Positions 1-9,330 of a stretch of DNA of 64,000 nucleotides are shown in pieces. The stretch covers positions 49,808 to 113,807 of the forward strand of contig DATGEL010000108.1 of the NCBI GenBank assembly GCA_035310145.1. Reading direction: 5' to 3'. This DNA is from Dehalococcoidia bacterium (GTDB taxonomy: Bacteria > Chloroflexota > Dehalococcoidia > CAUJGQ01). The notes under the pieces were generated by a model. That model saw nothing but the letters and a program-made list of their open reading frames with translations, searched no databases and was not told the origin of the DNA. Each line of letters opens with the position of its first letter. Position 1 is the stretch's first letter. A program made the translations under genes and the position numbers.

Positions 1-19
1 GGCCGCGGACTTCCGCCCG

Positions 20-2665
20 GTGCTGTATGTGCACACGCCCAACCGCCAGTTCAGCGTGCGCATGCAGCGCGACGAGGTGACGATCGGCCGCGGCAACAGC
101 AACGACATCCCGATCGACCTGCCCACCGTCTCAGTACACCATGCCGTGGTGCGCCGGCGCGGCGAACGCTGGGAACTGGTCGATCTGCACAGCCGCAACG
201 GCACCTCGATCAACGGCCGCCCGATCGAAGAGGCGCTGCTCAACGACGGCGAGGCTTTCCAGCTCTCCGGCGCGGTCACGATCACCTTCGCGCTGCGTCC
301 GGACGATCCGCCCACGCTCGTGCCCTCGCCTGCAGGCTCGCCGGACCCCGACGGCATTACGCAGGCGATTCACCGGCAAGGCGGCGCCGAGGCGCCGGCT
401 GCGGCTGGTGTGTTCGGCGCCACCGCCGCGATCGAGCCGGCCCGCGACGGCAGCGCGCCGCCGCTCGCGCCCGCGCCGCTGCCGGCCGGCGGCGATACGC
501 GGCCGCGCGTGGTGCCGCACGCGCCGGGCGCGGCGCGCATCAGCGTCGGGCGCGTCAGCAGCAACGACCTGGTGCTTGCCTCGCCGCAGGTCTCGCGCGA
601 GCATGCTGTGATCGTCCGCGCCGCCGCCGATGCGCCCTGGGTGATTACCGATCTCAAGAGCACGAACCGCACCTACGTCAACGGCGAGGCGATCGCCGAG
701 CGCCAGTTGCGCGAGGGCGACGTGATCCGCATCGGGCCGTACCGGCTGACGGTGCGCCAGGGCGAGATCGAGCACTTCGACGAAACGACCGGCATCCTGC
801 TGGAGGCGCGGAACCTGCGCAAGCTTGTCGGCAAGGGTACGGCGATCCTGCAGGACGTGACGCTGGTCGTGCAGCCGCACGAGTTCGTGGCCGTGGTCGG
901 CGTCTCCGGCGCGGGCAAATCGACGCTGCTCGGCGCGCTCAGCGGCCTGCGCCCGGCGACCAGTGGCCAGGTCCTGCTCAACGGCTTCTCGCTCTACGAC
1001 CATTTCGACTCGCTGCGGGCGCAGATCGGCTACGTGCCGCAGGACGACATCATCCACAAAGAGCTGAGCGTCGAGCGGGCGCTGGACTACGCGGCGCAAC
1101 TGCGCATGCCGGAAGACGTGACGCCGGCCGAACGCGCCGCCCGCCTCGGCGAGGTGATCGAGGAGCTCGGCCTGCAACGCCAGCGCGAGACGCCGATCAG
1201 CGCCCTCAGCGGCGGCCAGCGCAAGCGGGTCAGCATCGGCGTGGAGCTGCTGACGCAGCCGCCGCTCTTCTTTCTGGACGAGCCGACGTCCGGCCTCGAT
1301 CCGGGCACGGAAACGCGCATGATGGCGCTGCTTCGCCAGCTCGCCGACCAGGGGCGCACAGTGCTGCTGATCACGCACGCAACGCGTAACGTCTCGCTCT
1401 GCGACAAGGCGCTCTTCCTCGCCCGCGGCGGGCGTATCGCCTACTTTGGCCCGCCGCGCGCCGCGCTGGACTACTTCGGCGTCTCCGAGTTCGAAGACAT
1501 CTACGACCTGATCGAGAACACTCGCTCGCCCGAAGAATGGGAGCAGTCGTACCAGGCGTCGCCCTTCTTCCAGCACGAGATCCAGGCGCGGCTGGAGCAC
1601 CCGCAGGGCGTCGCCGCCGGCCTGGCGCCGGCGCAGCCGAGGCCGCAGGCAGCCGGCCCCGGCAAGCACCGGCCACAGCCCGTGGCCTGGCGCCAGTTCC
1701 AGATCCTGACACGGCGCTACGCCAACATCGTGCTGAACGACCGCAAGAACCTGGCGATCCTGCTGCTGCAGGCGCCGATCTTCGCGCTCTTCCTCTTGCT
1801 GCTGTTCAAACCAGCGGTGTTCACACGGCCGAGCGGCGTGCTCGTCTTCGCCAAAGAGAGCGGCGTGGTGCGCCCGGTGACGCCTGATCCGAGGACGGGT
1901 GCGATCACGGGCATTGCGAAGGGAGCGACGCTGGTCGCCGTCACCGGCGAGGACTGCAACGAGCAGGCGATCGCCACGCTCGGTCTGAGCGGCAAATGTG
2001 ACCTGGCCAGCGGCAACGGCAACACCAACGCGGGCAAAGCCACGCAGCTCGCCCTGATCCTTGCGGCGATGATCGTCTGGCTCGGCACCTTCAACGCCAT
2101 CCGCGAGATCTGCCGCGAGGACGCGATCTACCGGCGCGAGCGCGTGGTGAACCTGCGGGTCTTTCCCTACATCGCCTCCAAGTTCGCCGTGCTGTTCGCA
2201 CTGATCGTGATCCAGGCGACGCTGCTGCTGGGCCTCACGGCGCTGCGCATCCACATCCCTGGCGGCATGGGCGGTTTGAGCGGCGCCTGGCTCTCGCTGG
2301 CGTTGGGCGGCGCCGGCTCGGTGGCTGTGGCGCTGGCGGTCTCCGCCGCGGTCTCCAACCCCGATCGCGCCGTCTTCGCCGCGCCGCTGATTATGCTGCC
2401 GCAGATCCTCTTCAGCGGCCTCTTGCAGCCGGTGAAGGATCTTGGCCCGGCGCAGCCGCTGGCCGCACTGGTGACGACGCGCTGGACCTACGAGGCGCTG
2501 GGCCGGGTGCTCGACGTGGTGAAGCTGGCGATCATCCCGGAGCAGTTCCCGCAGACGGCGGCGATCGACGGCTCTGCGATCGGCCGCTGGCTGATCTTGC
2601 TCGGCTTCGTCGTCGTCTTCGGGGCGATCGCCACCAGCCTGCAACGGCTGAAGGACCGGCGCTAG
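20..2665 (+). CDS. FHA-FHA-ABCG transporter fusion (ATPase + permease)
   Basis: Single-chain ABC half-transporter carrying phosphothreonine-binding domains. Two FHA domains lie at about residues 5-95 (GRGNSNDI) and 170-250 (GRVSSNDL, SREHA). An ABC ATPase follows at about 260-490, with Walker A GVSGAGKST near 294, signature LSGGQRKR near 396 and Walker B FFLDEPTSGLD near 416. The ABCG/ABC2-type membrane domain covers about 560-881, with a first helix after NDRKNL and the REICREDAIYRRER motif before a C-terminal helix bundle. Substrate unknown. FHA domains imply control by a Ser/Thr kinase, which is not in the window; a PP2C phosphatase lies 3 kb downstream. The GTG start at 20 has no visible Shine-Dalgarno and the frame stays open to base 2, so the true start may lie upstream of the window. 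Confidence 0.9.
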   Translation: MLYVHTPNRQFSVRMQRDEVTIGRGNSNDIPIDLPTVSVHHAVVRRRGERWELVDLHSRNGTSINGRPIEEALLNDGEAFQLSGAVTITFALRPDDPPTLVPSPAGSPDPDGITQAIHRQGGAEAPAAAGVFGATAAIEPARDGSAPPLAPAPLPAGGDTRPRVVPHAPGAARISVGRVSSNDLVLASPQVSREHAVIVRAAADAPWVITDLKSTNRTYVNGEAIAERQLREGDVIRIGPYRLTVRQGEIEHFDETTGILLEARNLRKLVGKGTAILQDVTLVVQPHEFVAVVGVSGAGKSTLLGALSGLRPATSGQVLLNGFSLYDHFDSLRAQIGYVPQDDIIHKELSVERALDYAAQLRMPEDVTPAERAARLGEVIEELGLQRQRETPISALSGGQRKRVSIGVELLTQPPLFFLDEPTSGLDPGTETRMMALLRQLADQGRTVLLITHATRNVSLCDKALFLARGGRIAYFGPPRAALDYFGVSEFEDIYDLIENTRSPEEWEQSYQASPFFQHEIQARLEHPQGVAAGLAPAQPRPQAAGPGKHRPQPVAWRQFQILTRRYANIVLNDRKNLAILLLQAPIFALFLLLLFKPAVFTRPSGVLVFAKESGVVRPVTPDPRTGAITGIAKGATLVAVTGEDCNEQAIATLGLSGKCDLASGNGNTNAGKATQLALILAAMIVWLGTFNAIREICREDAIYRRERVVNLRVFPYIASKFAVLFALIVIQATLLLGLTALRIHIPGGMGGLSGAWLSLALGGAGSVAVALAVSAAVSNPDRAVFAAPLIMLPQILFSGLLQPVKDLGPAQPLAALVTTRWTYEALGRVLDVVKLAIIPEQFPQTAAIDGSAIGRWLILLGFVVVFGAIATSLQRLKDRR

Positions 2666-2751
2666 CCCTCGGCCCTACTCCATCCATCCGCCTGTGTGGC
2701 CCGGCCGGAGGATGCCGGCAGCGCCGGAGCGCTCCGTACGATGACGGCGTC

Positions 2752-4755
2752 ATGCTCAAACTGCCCTTCCGCCGCCCATCTCGGCCGCACACGCATGCCG
2801 ATGCCGCGCCCTCGACCGAGGGCATCGGGCTCGAAGCCCGCGACCTGTGCACCGAGATCGGCCGCGGCCAGGTCATCCTGCACGACGTCTCGCTGATCGC
2901 CGAGCCCGGCGAGCTGGTCGCCATCGTCGGGATCTCCGGCGCGGGCAAGACCACGCTGCTCGGGGCGCTCAGCGGCGTGCGGCCGGCCTCCCGCGGCACG
3001 GTCACGGTCAACGGGCTGCCTCTGTACGAGAACTTCCGCCTGCTGCGCACACACGTCGGCTACGTGCCGCAGGACGACATCATCCACACACGCCTCAGCG
3101 TGGAGCGAGCGCTGCGCTACGCGGCGGAGTTGCGCCTGCCCGCCGGCACGAAGCGCAAGCAACGCAAGCGGCGTGTCGCCGAGCTGATCGAGGAGCTTGG
3201 CCTGCAGGAACAGCGCAAGAAGATGATCCACGACCTCAGCGGCGGCCAGCGCAAGCGTGTCAACATCGCCGTCGAGCTGCTGACCAGGCCACCGCTCCTC
3301 TTCCTCGACGAGCCGACCGCTGGCCTCGACCCGGCGACCGAGAGCCGCTTGATGGACCTGCTGCGCGGCCTCGCCAACCAGGACCGCACGATCCTGATCG
3401 TCACGCACGCCACGCGCAACATCGCCATTTGCGATCGCGTGCTCTTCCTCGCCGGCGGCGGGCGCATGGCTTTCTTCGGCTCGCCGGACGCCGCCCTCTC
3501 CTATTTCAACGCCGCCGACTTCGAGGAGGTCTACGTCAAGCTGTCAGATGAGCGCACGTCGGAGGAGTGGGAGCAGACGTTTCTCGACTCGCCGCAGTAT
3601 CGCGCACAGATCACCGACCAGCTCGGCCCGCCGGCAACCGGGCCGGGAGAGACGCCCGCGGCCGTCCCGCGCGCCCTGCCGGCCAAGGCGGCGCTGAAGC
3701 CGATCGGCCCACTGCGCCAGTTCAGCGTGCTTAGCCGTCGTTACGCGAACACGATCGTCAACGACCCCAAATACCTGCTCGTCCTGGTCTTGCAGGCGCC
3801 GATCATCGCGCTGCTGCTCTGGGCGCTGTTTCAGCCCGACATCTACAAGCCGCAGAGCGATGTGGTGGTGATCGCGGTGAAGGGCGGCAACGCGCAGGTG
3901 GCATCGCGCGATCTGCGCAGCGGTGAGATCGTGAACGTCCCGCCGGGTGCGCAGTTGGTTGCGCTCTCCGGTCCGGGCTGCACCAGCGTCAGTTCGCCCA
4001 CGACGCTGCCGGCAGATTGCCAGCTCGCCGGCGGCAACGGCAACAACCGCGCACTCAAGGGCGCACAGCTCGCCTTCATCCTCGCCGCCGTCGCCGTCTG
4101 GCTCGGCACGCTGAACGCGATCCGCGAGATCGCGAAGGAGCACGCGATCTACCGGCGCGAACGGCTGGTCAACCTGCGCATCGGGCCGTACGTGGGCTCA
4201 AAGTTCTTCGTGTTGTCGCTGCTGATGGCCGTGCAGAGCCTGTTGTTGCTCGGCGTCGCCGCGGCGCACATCGACTTCCCCGGCCACGTCGACCACTGGT
4301 TGGTTACCCTGCCGCACGCGGTCGGCAGCGTGCGCGCCGTCAATCTCCCGTATCCCGCCGGGCCGATCGACGGCGTGTTCCTCTCGCTGCTGCTGGGCGG
4401 CATCGCCTCGGTCGCCGTCGCGCTGGCCGTCTCTGCCGCGGTGTCGAACGCCGACCGCGCAATCGTCGCGGCGCCCTTGCTGATGGTGCCGCAGATCCTC
4501 TTTGCGGGCGGGCTCACGCCGGTGCAGGATCTGGGGCCGGCACAGCCGCTGGCGGCGCTTGTGGCGACGCGCTGGACGCACGAAGCGATCGGGCGCGTCA
4601 CGCATGTGCTCTCCGTGGCCGCGGTGCCGGAGACCTTCCCGTACGCCGACGCCCTGGACGGCGACGCGGCCGGCCGCTGGCTGATTCTCGCCTGCTTCGT
4701 CGTGGTGGGGCTGCTCGCGGCGATGGTGTTGCAACGGCTGAAGGACCGGCGCTGA
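2752..4755 (+). CDS. ABCG-type ABC transporter, ATPase-permease fusion
   Basis: Paralogue of the preceding gene without FHA domains (667 aa). The ATPase covers about residues 25-255: Walker A GISGAGKTT near 60, the YVPQDDIIH segment, signature LSGGQRKR near 162 and Walker B LFLDEPTAGLD near 182. The ABC2 membrane domain covers about 320-667, with the same NDPKYL entry helix and REIAKEHAIYRRER motif as its neighbour. ABCG proteins work as dimers, so this subunit could pair with the FHA-bearing one; that is inference from adjacency and similarity. ATG at 2752 is 86 bp after the upstream stop. It converges on the FHA gene at 4784 with only 28 bp between and no clear terminator. Substrate unknown. 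Confidence 0.9.
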   Translation: MLKLPFRRPSRPHTHADAAPSTEGIGLEARDLCTEIGRGQVILHDVSLIAEPGELVAIVGISGAGKTTLLGALSGVRPASRGTVTVNGLPLYENFRLLRTHVGYVPQDDIIHTRLSVERALRYAAELRLPAGTKRKQRKRRVAELIEELGLQEQRKKMIHDLSGGQRKRVNIAVELLTRPPLLFLDEPTAGLDPATESRLMDLLRGLANQDRTILIVTHATRNIAICDRVLFLAGGGRMAFFGSPDAALSYFNAADFEEVYVKLSDERTSEEWEQTFLDSPQYRAQITDQLGPPATGPGETPAAVPRALPAKAALKPIGPLRQFSVLSRRYANTIVNDPKYLLVLVLQAPIIALLLWALFQPDIYKPQSDVVVIAVKGGNAQVASRDLRSGEIVNVPPGAQLVALSGPGCTSVSSPTTLPADCQLAGGNGNNRALKGAQLAFILAAVAVWLGTLNAIREIAKEHAIYRRERLVNLRIGPYVGSKFFVLSLLMAVQSLLLLGVAAAHIDFPGHVDHWLVTLPHAVGSVRAVNLPYPAGPIDGVFLSLLLGGIASVAVALAVSAAVSNADRAIVAAPLLMVPQILFAGGLTPVQDLGPAQPLAALVATRWTHEAIGRVTHVLSVAAVPETFPYADALDGDAAGRWLILACFVVVGLLAAMVLQRLKDRR

Positions 4756-4783
4756 GCAGCGGTCCCGCCGCCCGCGAGCGGAC

Positions 4784-5509
4784 CTAGCGCGTGCCCGCCG
4801 CGCCAACCAGTCGATAGACGCCGGCCTGGTCGGCTTCGACGCCCGGCCAGGACTGATCGCGTAGCTTGCGATCGAGCCGCGCCAGCAGCCGTTCGAGCAT
4901 CGCGCCGTCCCACGTCCCGGCGGCCCAGGCGGCATCGCCGAGCGCCCGCGGCGCGGCGCCGGCCGACGCGGCCGCCTCCAGCGTGCTGAAGATCGTCGCT
5001 TCACGCGGCTCAAGGTGCACGGGCCGCGGCGGCTCGGGAGCTGCGACGGCCGCTGCCGGCGCCGGCTGAGCCGCCGGCATGGCCGCGGCGTGGAGCTCGG
5101 CCGGCGCTTCGGCCGCCTCGGTGCCTGAGGCTCCCGCGGTCTCCGGCTCGGCCTCGGCGTCGGCAGGGAAGGGGTAGATAATCGTTCGATCCGCGTCTTG
5201 CTCGTCGGCCATGTGCACGATCAGCGTAAAGTCGCCCAGCCGCACCGCATCGCCGGCGAACAGCGCATGGCTGCGAGAGACGCGCTTGCCGTTGAGGATC
5301 ACCCCGTTCTTGCTGCCCTCATCGACCAGTTGCCAGCTACGGCCACTGCGCTCCAGGCGGGCGTGGTAGCGCGAAATGTAGCCGCTGTCCAGGGTCACAT
5401 CGCAGTCGCGCGCCCGCCCGATGCGGATCAGGTCGGCGTCGAGGCGAACCTCGCGTTCGCCGCCCCCCGGCCCCCGAATCGTCAGGCGGATGGCGTCGGC
5501 GTCCGCCAT
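4784..5509 (-). CDS. FHA-domain protein with OmpR-like winged-helix C-terminus
   Basis: 241 aa. The N-terminal FHA domain (about 8-95) shows IGRARDCDV, SRYHARLE and GSKNGVILNG, the phosphothreonine-binding loops. An acidic, Ala-rich linker (about 100-155) follows. The last roughly 75 residues, with a basic ERLLARLDRKL segment and ending VYRLVG, resemble a degenerate OmpR/PhoB winged helix; this would make it a phospho-dependent DNA-binding protein, but that match is inference. The ATG at 5509 was chosen over a longer upstream reading because GGAGGTGA sits just before it and the FHA fold starts here. Divergent from the PP2C gene, which could reverse the phosphorylation it reads. Confidence 0.85.
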   Translation of the reverse strand: MADADAIRLTIRGPGGGEREVRLDADLIRIGRARDCDVTLDSGYISRYHARLERSGRSWQLVDEGSKNGVILNGKRVSRSHALFAGDAVRLGDFTLIVHMADEQDADRTIIYPFPADAEAEPETAGASGTEAAEAPAELHAAAMPAAQPAPAAAVAAPEPPRPVHLEPREATIFSTLEAAASAGAAPRALGDAAWAAGTWDGAMLERLLARLDRKLRDQSWPGVEADQAGVYRLVGAAGTR

Positions 5510-5567
5510 TCTGTCACCTCCGCATGGCGCTGCGGTCAACAGCGTAGCGCAGCAGAACGCCGGCGTG

Positions 5568-5595
5568 TAGCCAACACGGCCGCCATGGATAAAAT
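5568..5595 (+). promoter_or_regulatory. Candidate sigma70-type promoter for the PP2C gene
   Basis: TAGCCA at 5568-5573, 16 bp spacer, TAAAAT at 5590-5595. The -10 is strong and the -35 matches four of six positions. It lies in the divergent space 95 bp ahead of the phosphatase ATG. Judged by eye only. Confidence 0.4.
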
Positions 5596-5690
5596 AGGTG
5601 TGATTGCAGCCGGTCCGGGTGCTGCGGCACGATCGGCTCGCCGGCAGCGGCGGCGCGCCAAGGCGCTCAGCAGGAGTGGCGGCCCGTTTC

Positions 5691-6551
5691 ATGACCGACA
5701 CGCATCGCTTCAACATCCAGACCGGGCGACTCGCCGCCGGCGGCAGCCGCCAGGGGCCGAAGCACCTGGAGAACGAGGACAGCTTCCGGCTTTCGGAGCC
5801 AGATCGCGCGGCCCTGCGCGCCTCCCATGGCAACCTCTACGTGGTGGCCGACGGTGTCGGCGGCCACCTCAAGGGCGAAGTCGCCAGCGCCCTCGCCGTG
5901 GAAAGCGTTGAGCGGGCCTACTTCGCCGCCCAGACCGGCGATCCGGTAACTGACCTGATCGAGGCGGTGGGGCAGGCGAACCGGCGCGTTCATGAGTCGG
6001 CCGCGCAGCAGACCGATGAGGGGCTGCCGATGGCCACCACCGTGGTCGCCGCGGCGGTGCTGGACGACCAGATCATCGTGGCCAACGTGGGCGACAGCCG
6101 CGCCTACGTCGTCGGCGACGGCCAGATCCGCCAGCTCAGCCACGACCACTCCTGGGTGCAGGACCAGCTCGACAGCGGCAAGCTCACGCCCGAGGAGGCT
6201 CGTCACAACCCGCGGCGCAACATCATCACGCGGGCGCTGGGCCTCGACCACAAGGTCGAGGCCGAGGTGAAGACCGAAACCGACACCGGCGGCCAGACAC
6301 GTCTGGTGCTGTGCAGCGACGGCGTGCACGGCGTGATCGATGACGACGAGCTGGCCGCGAAGATTGAGGGGGTCGAGCCGCAGGCCGCCGTCGAGAGCGT
6401 GCTGGCGCTCGTCGAAGAGCGCAAAGGCCGCGACGACGCCACCCTCGTCGTCGTCGAAGTTGGCACGAGAGTCAGCATCGAAGAGGAAGAGCATCCGGCG
6501 CAGGCCGACTTCTTCCCGCGCATCTTCCGCATCTTCCGCCGCCGCCGCTGA
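5691..6551 (+). CDS. PP2C-family serine/threonine protein phosphatase
   Basis: 286 aa, soluble, metal-dependent phosphatase (PPM/PP2C). The family motifs are in order: NEDSF near the N-terminus, VVADGVGGH (metal-binding Asp and Gly), VANVGDSRAYVV, the CSDGVHGVIDDDEL Asp, and GRDDATLVVV near the end. It ends in a short basic/hydrophobic tail (FFPRIFRIFRRRR) that could touch a membrane or a partner. The ATG at 5691 is taken as start because the fold begins shortly after; an AGGAG lies 14 bases upstream, which is far. It sits beside an FHA transcription-factor-like gene and two ABCG transporters, so it probably counters a Hanks-type kinase encoded elsewhere. Confidence 0.9.
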   Translation: MTDTHRFNIQTGRLAAGGSRQGPKHLENEDSFRLSEPDRAALRASHGNLYVVADGVGGHLKGEVASALAVESVERAYFAAQTGDPVTDLIEAVGQANRRVHESAAQQTDEGLPMATTVVAAAVLDDQIIVANVGDSRAYVVGDGQIRQLSHDHSWVQDQLDSGKLTPEEARHNPRRNIITRALGLDHKVEAEVKTETDTGGQTRLVLCSDGVHGVIDDDELAAKIEGVEPQAAVESVLALVEERKGRDDATLVVVEVGTRVSIEEEEHPAQADFFPRIFRIFRRRR

Positions 6552-7290
6552 GCCGCGCAGAACGTTTGCAGGGATGCGTGCCGGCGCACGGCAGAGCTGG
6601 AGACGGCGTTCCACGCGCCGCGATGAAGCGTTTAGGCGGGGAGCAGCCCTGCCGCGCGGCTGGCGCGGGTATCATCTGCTCCGAGCATTTCATGCAGCCT
6701 ATGGCAGTAATTCAGCGCGATCGCTCCGCCGAAGGCGAAGGAGATCCGCGCGGTCCGCGGTGCCTGGGCAAGGCCTTCCACCCGCTGCGGGAAGCTCAGC
6801 ACGCGGACGCCTTACAGATGGTTTCAAAACCGGCTCGGGTTCCCGCTTGAAGGTATGCGATCGCCCGTGAACGCCGGTTTTGAAACCATGTCTTAGCCAT
6901 TCCCACCGCGGCGATGCCAGGCGCTGCGCGGAAAGCCGGGAACATTTCGCGCTTCGGAGGGCAGCGGGCGATCGCGTCGACGAAGCGAAGCAGATCGACC
7001 AGTGCTCGGCCACGCTCCTCGAGGCTCACGCTGCGCCAGCGCAGCGTCTTCTCATCGAACTCTGGACGCGGCGCCGTGAACTTCGCCAGCCATCAGGCCG
7101 CGCGTCACGCTCCTGCGCTGAAGGATCGGTTGAATCTTGGTTGCCGTTCGCTCCGCCCACCGCGAGCCTCACAGTGCCAATCACCTGATTCAGTGCAGCA
7201 TCGACCCTTCGCCCCACCCCGGAGCGCTACTGCTCCGTCTCCTCGGCGCCGCCTATACTTGCGCTGACGCACTCGTCGCCGGAGAGAGGC
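6552..7290. other. Intergenic stretch with repeat element and a probable gene remnant
   Basis: No convincing intact gene. It holds the inverted-arm repeat at 6811-6898. On the minus strand, roughly 7092 down to 6900, there is a reading frame that looks protein-like (EFDEKTLRWRS, LEERGRALVDLLRFVDAIA, KREMFPAF). It is bounded upstream by an in-frame stop at 7093-7095 and downstream runs directly into the repeat, as if the repeat landed in an old coding sequence. The source family is not recognised. A TATACT at 7254-7259 is a possible -10 for the mutase at 7291, without a good -35. Confidence 0.4.
6811..6898. repeat. 88-bp inverted-arm repeat element, copy 1
   Basis: Perfect 16-bp inverted arms, ATGGTTTCAAAACCGG at 6818-6833 and its reverse complement at 6874-6889, enclose a 40-base core (6834-6873) with GCGATCGC near its middle. 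The flanks are CTTACAG on the left and GTCTTAGCC on the right. Copy 2 at 18832 has the same core in the same orientation, but these flanks are swapped and reverse-complemented. No transposase is nearby; best described as a MITE- or REP-like element. Confidence 0.85.
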
Positions 7291-8751
7291 ATGACGGTCC
7301 CGATCACGTTCGGCACGGATGGCTGGCGCGCGGTAATGGCGGAGGAGTACACCTTTCGCAACGTGCGTGCCCTCGCCGCTTCGGTCGCGCGGCTGCTGAA
7401 GGCCGAAGGACTGGCAGAACGCGGCCTCGTCGTCGGCTGGGATACGCGCTTCGGCTCCAACCGCTTCGCCGAAGCCGTCGCCGAGGTCGTGACCGCTGCC
7501 GGCATCAAGGTCTTTCTTGGCGCTCAGTTCGCGCCCACGCCCGCCTGCTCGGTGGGCGTGATCGAGCGGCGCGCCGGCGGCGGCGTGGTGATCACCTCCA
7601 GCCACAACCCGGCCGAGTGGAACGGCTTCAAGTACAAGCCCGACTACGCCGGCTCCGCCTCGCCCGAGGTCGTCGCGAAGCTCGAAGCGCCGTTGGAGGA
7701 GATCCTGGCCGCGGGCGAGCCGCCGCGCCTGGCGCTGGAGGAAGCCGAGAGCAAGGGGCTGCTGGAGCGGCCGAACTTCGTGCCCGCGTACTTGCAACGT
7801 ATCTCGGGCATGGTCGACCTGCCGCGGCTGCAGCAATCGGGGCTGCGGGTGGCCGTGGACTCGATGTACGGCGCCGGCCAGCGCTGCTTCGCCGAGCTGT
7901 TCGCCGGCGGCAGCGTGCGCATCACCGAGCTGCACAATGAGTACAACCCGCGCTTCCCCGGCATTCACGCGCCGGAGCCGATCGCCCGCAACTTGCAGGC
8001 CATCACCGAGGTCATGCAGCAGCGCGCCGACCCGTTCAGTGAGAGCGAAACCGCCGTTTTCGACCTCGGCCTCGCCACCGACGGCGACGCCGACCGGCTG
8101 GGTGTGCTGGACGAGAACGGCGCCTTCGTCACTCAGCTGCAGGTCTTCGCGCTGCTCGCCTACTATTTCCTCGAAGTGCGCGGCATGCGCGGGCCGATCG
8201 TGCGCTCGCTGACCACGACACGCATGATCGATCGCCTGGGTGAGATCTACGGCGTGCCGGTCGAGGAGACAGCCGTCGGCTTCAAGTACATCGGCCCGCG
8301 CATGATGGCGCTCGACGCGCTGCTGGCCGGCGAGGAATCGGGCGGCTACGGCTTCCGCGGCCATATCCCCGAGCGCGACGGCGTGCTGGCCGGGCTGTTC
8401 ATGCTCGACCTCGTGGCGCGCACCGGCAAGCGGCCGACGCAGCTCATCCAGGATCTGTACGCGAAGGTCGGGCCGCACTTCTACGACCGCGCCGACGTGC
8501 AGTTCGACCCCGCGCAGCGCGCCGCGATCATCGCCCGCCTCGACAAGGCGGCTCCCGGCGAAGTCGCCGGCCAGAAGGTGACCGGCAGCAGCCGGCTCGA
8601 CGGCTATCTGTTCAACCTCGCCGGCGGCGGCTGGCTGCTGATCCGCTTCTCCGGCACTGAGCCGCTGATGCGTATCTACACCGAGGTGCAGGACGAGCAA
8701 CTGGTGCCGCGGGTGCTGGAGGCGGGCAAGCAGCTCGCCGGCGTGGGCTGA
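7291..8751 (+). CDS. Phosphoglucomutase/phosphomannomutase family (alpha-D-phosphohexomutase)
   Basis: 486 aa cytosolic enzyme that moves a phosphate between C1 and C6 of a hexose phosphate (glucose, mannose or a related sugar). The catalytic phosphoserine loop TSSHNP is near residue 102, the metal-binding loop DGDADR near 263, the sugar-specificity loop EESGGYGF near 350, and the phosphate-binding RFSGTEPLMRIY near the C-terminus. All four domains are present at normal length. Which hexose it prefers cannot be read from sequence alone. The ATG follows GGAGAG. It stands alone between an intergenic repeat region and a convergent GlcG-like gene. Confidence 0.9.
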   Translation: MTVPITFGTDGWRAVMAEEYTFRNVRALAASVARLLKAEGLAERGLVVGWDTRFGSNRFAEAVAEVVTAAGIKVFLGAQFAPTPACSVGVIERRAGGGVVITSSHNPAEWNGFKYKPDYAGSASPEVVAKLEAPLEEILAAGEPPRLALEEAESKGLLERPNFVPAYLQRISGMVDLPRLQQSGLRVAVDSMYGAGQRCFAELFAGGSVRITELHNEYNPRFPGIHAPEPIARNLQAITEVMQQRADPFSESETAVFDLGLATDGDADRLGVLDENGAFVTQLQVFALLAYYFLEVRGMRGPIVRSLTTTRMIDRLGEIYGVPVEETAVGFKYIGPRMMALDALLAGEESGGYGFRGHIPERDGVLAGLFMLDLVARTGKRPTQLIQDLYAKVGPHFYDRADVQFDPAQRAAIIARLDKAAPGEVAGQKVTGSSRLDGYLFNLAGGGWLLIRFSGTEPLMRIYTEVQDEQLVPRVLEAGKQLAGVG

Positions 8752-8764
8752 CCGCCGCGCGGCG

Positions 8765-9172
8765 TCACACGCTGACGCCAAGCGCCGCGATCCCGGCTTC
8801 GGCGCAGGCCAGATCGACCTCGTCGCTGGCGCCGCTGCAGGCGATGGCGCCGATTACGCTGCCGTCGCGCCTGATCGGCAGGGCGCCGTCGGCGGCGGTG
8901 ACGAGGCCGCCGCTCTGGACTGTGAGCGCCTGGAACCACGGCGCCGCGGCGAAGCGGGTGAGCTTCGCGCCCGCCATGCCGAAGCCGGCGGCCGTGTACG
9001 CCATGGCGTGCGCCGAGTCGGCCGTGAGCCAGGGCGAACGCTCCATGCGCACCAGCGCGAGCAGGTGCCCTCCTGCATCGACCACGGCGGTGCTGATCGC
9101 GGCGCCGGCTTCGCCGGCCTTCTGCTGCGCGGCCGCGACCATGCGCAGCGCCTCGTTGCTGGTGAGACTCAT
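8765..9172 (-). CDS. GlcG/HbpS family protein (DUF336)
   Basis: 135 aa, whole length covered by the DUF336/GlcG fold: alternating helices and strands with STAVVDAGGHLLALVRM, a central AYTAAGFGMA segment and an IACSGASDEVDLACAEAGI C-terminus. Family members bind haem or small organic molecules, or accompany catabolic enzymes; the function here is unknown. An ATG preceded by AAGGAG is used instead of a GTG nine codons upstream. Its 3' end is 14 bp from the end of the convergent mutase gene. Confidence 0.8.
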   Translation of the reverse strand: MSLTSNEALRMVAAAQQKAGEAGAAISTAVVDAGGHLLALVRMERSPWLTADSAHAMAYTAAGFGMAGAKLTRFAAAPWFQALTVQSGGLVTAADGALPIRRDGSVIGAIACSGASDEVDLACAEAGIAALGVSV

Positions 9173-9204
9173 CGCCAGTGCTCCTTGTACACCGTACACC
9201 GTTG

Positions 9205-9223
9205 CAGATGGTTTCCAGATCGG
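9205..9223 (+). repeat. Degenerate half-copy of the inverted-arm repeat
   Basis: This 19-bp sequence matches the left end of the 6811 repeat (CAGATGG through the CCGG end) at 16 of 19 positions. No core or right arm follows. It lies in the divergent promoter space between the GlcG-like gene and the crotonase. It may be a decayed or truncated copy, or coincidence. Confidence 0.35.
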
Positions 9224-9330
9224 CCGCCGGCCAGCATGGTAGCATTGCTATCCGCACGAGCGGCGGCCGCGTGGGCGGCGCGGGCAACAATTCGCCTGCC
9301 GGGGCGGCGCTGCCGGTCTGGGGGAAGACG

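Noticed and set aside
131..2644. An 837-codon open frame on the minus strand opposite the FHA-ABC gene
   Set aside because: It is Arg/Asp/Gln-rich with no recognisable domain and mirrors third-position GC in the real plus-strand gene; such shadows are common in GC-rich DNA.
6811..6898. Inverted-arm repeat as a simple transcription terminator
   Set aside because: The loop is 40 bases, there is no T-tract, and the second copy lies between divergent genes.
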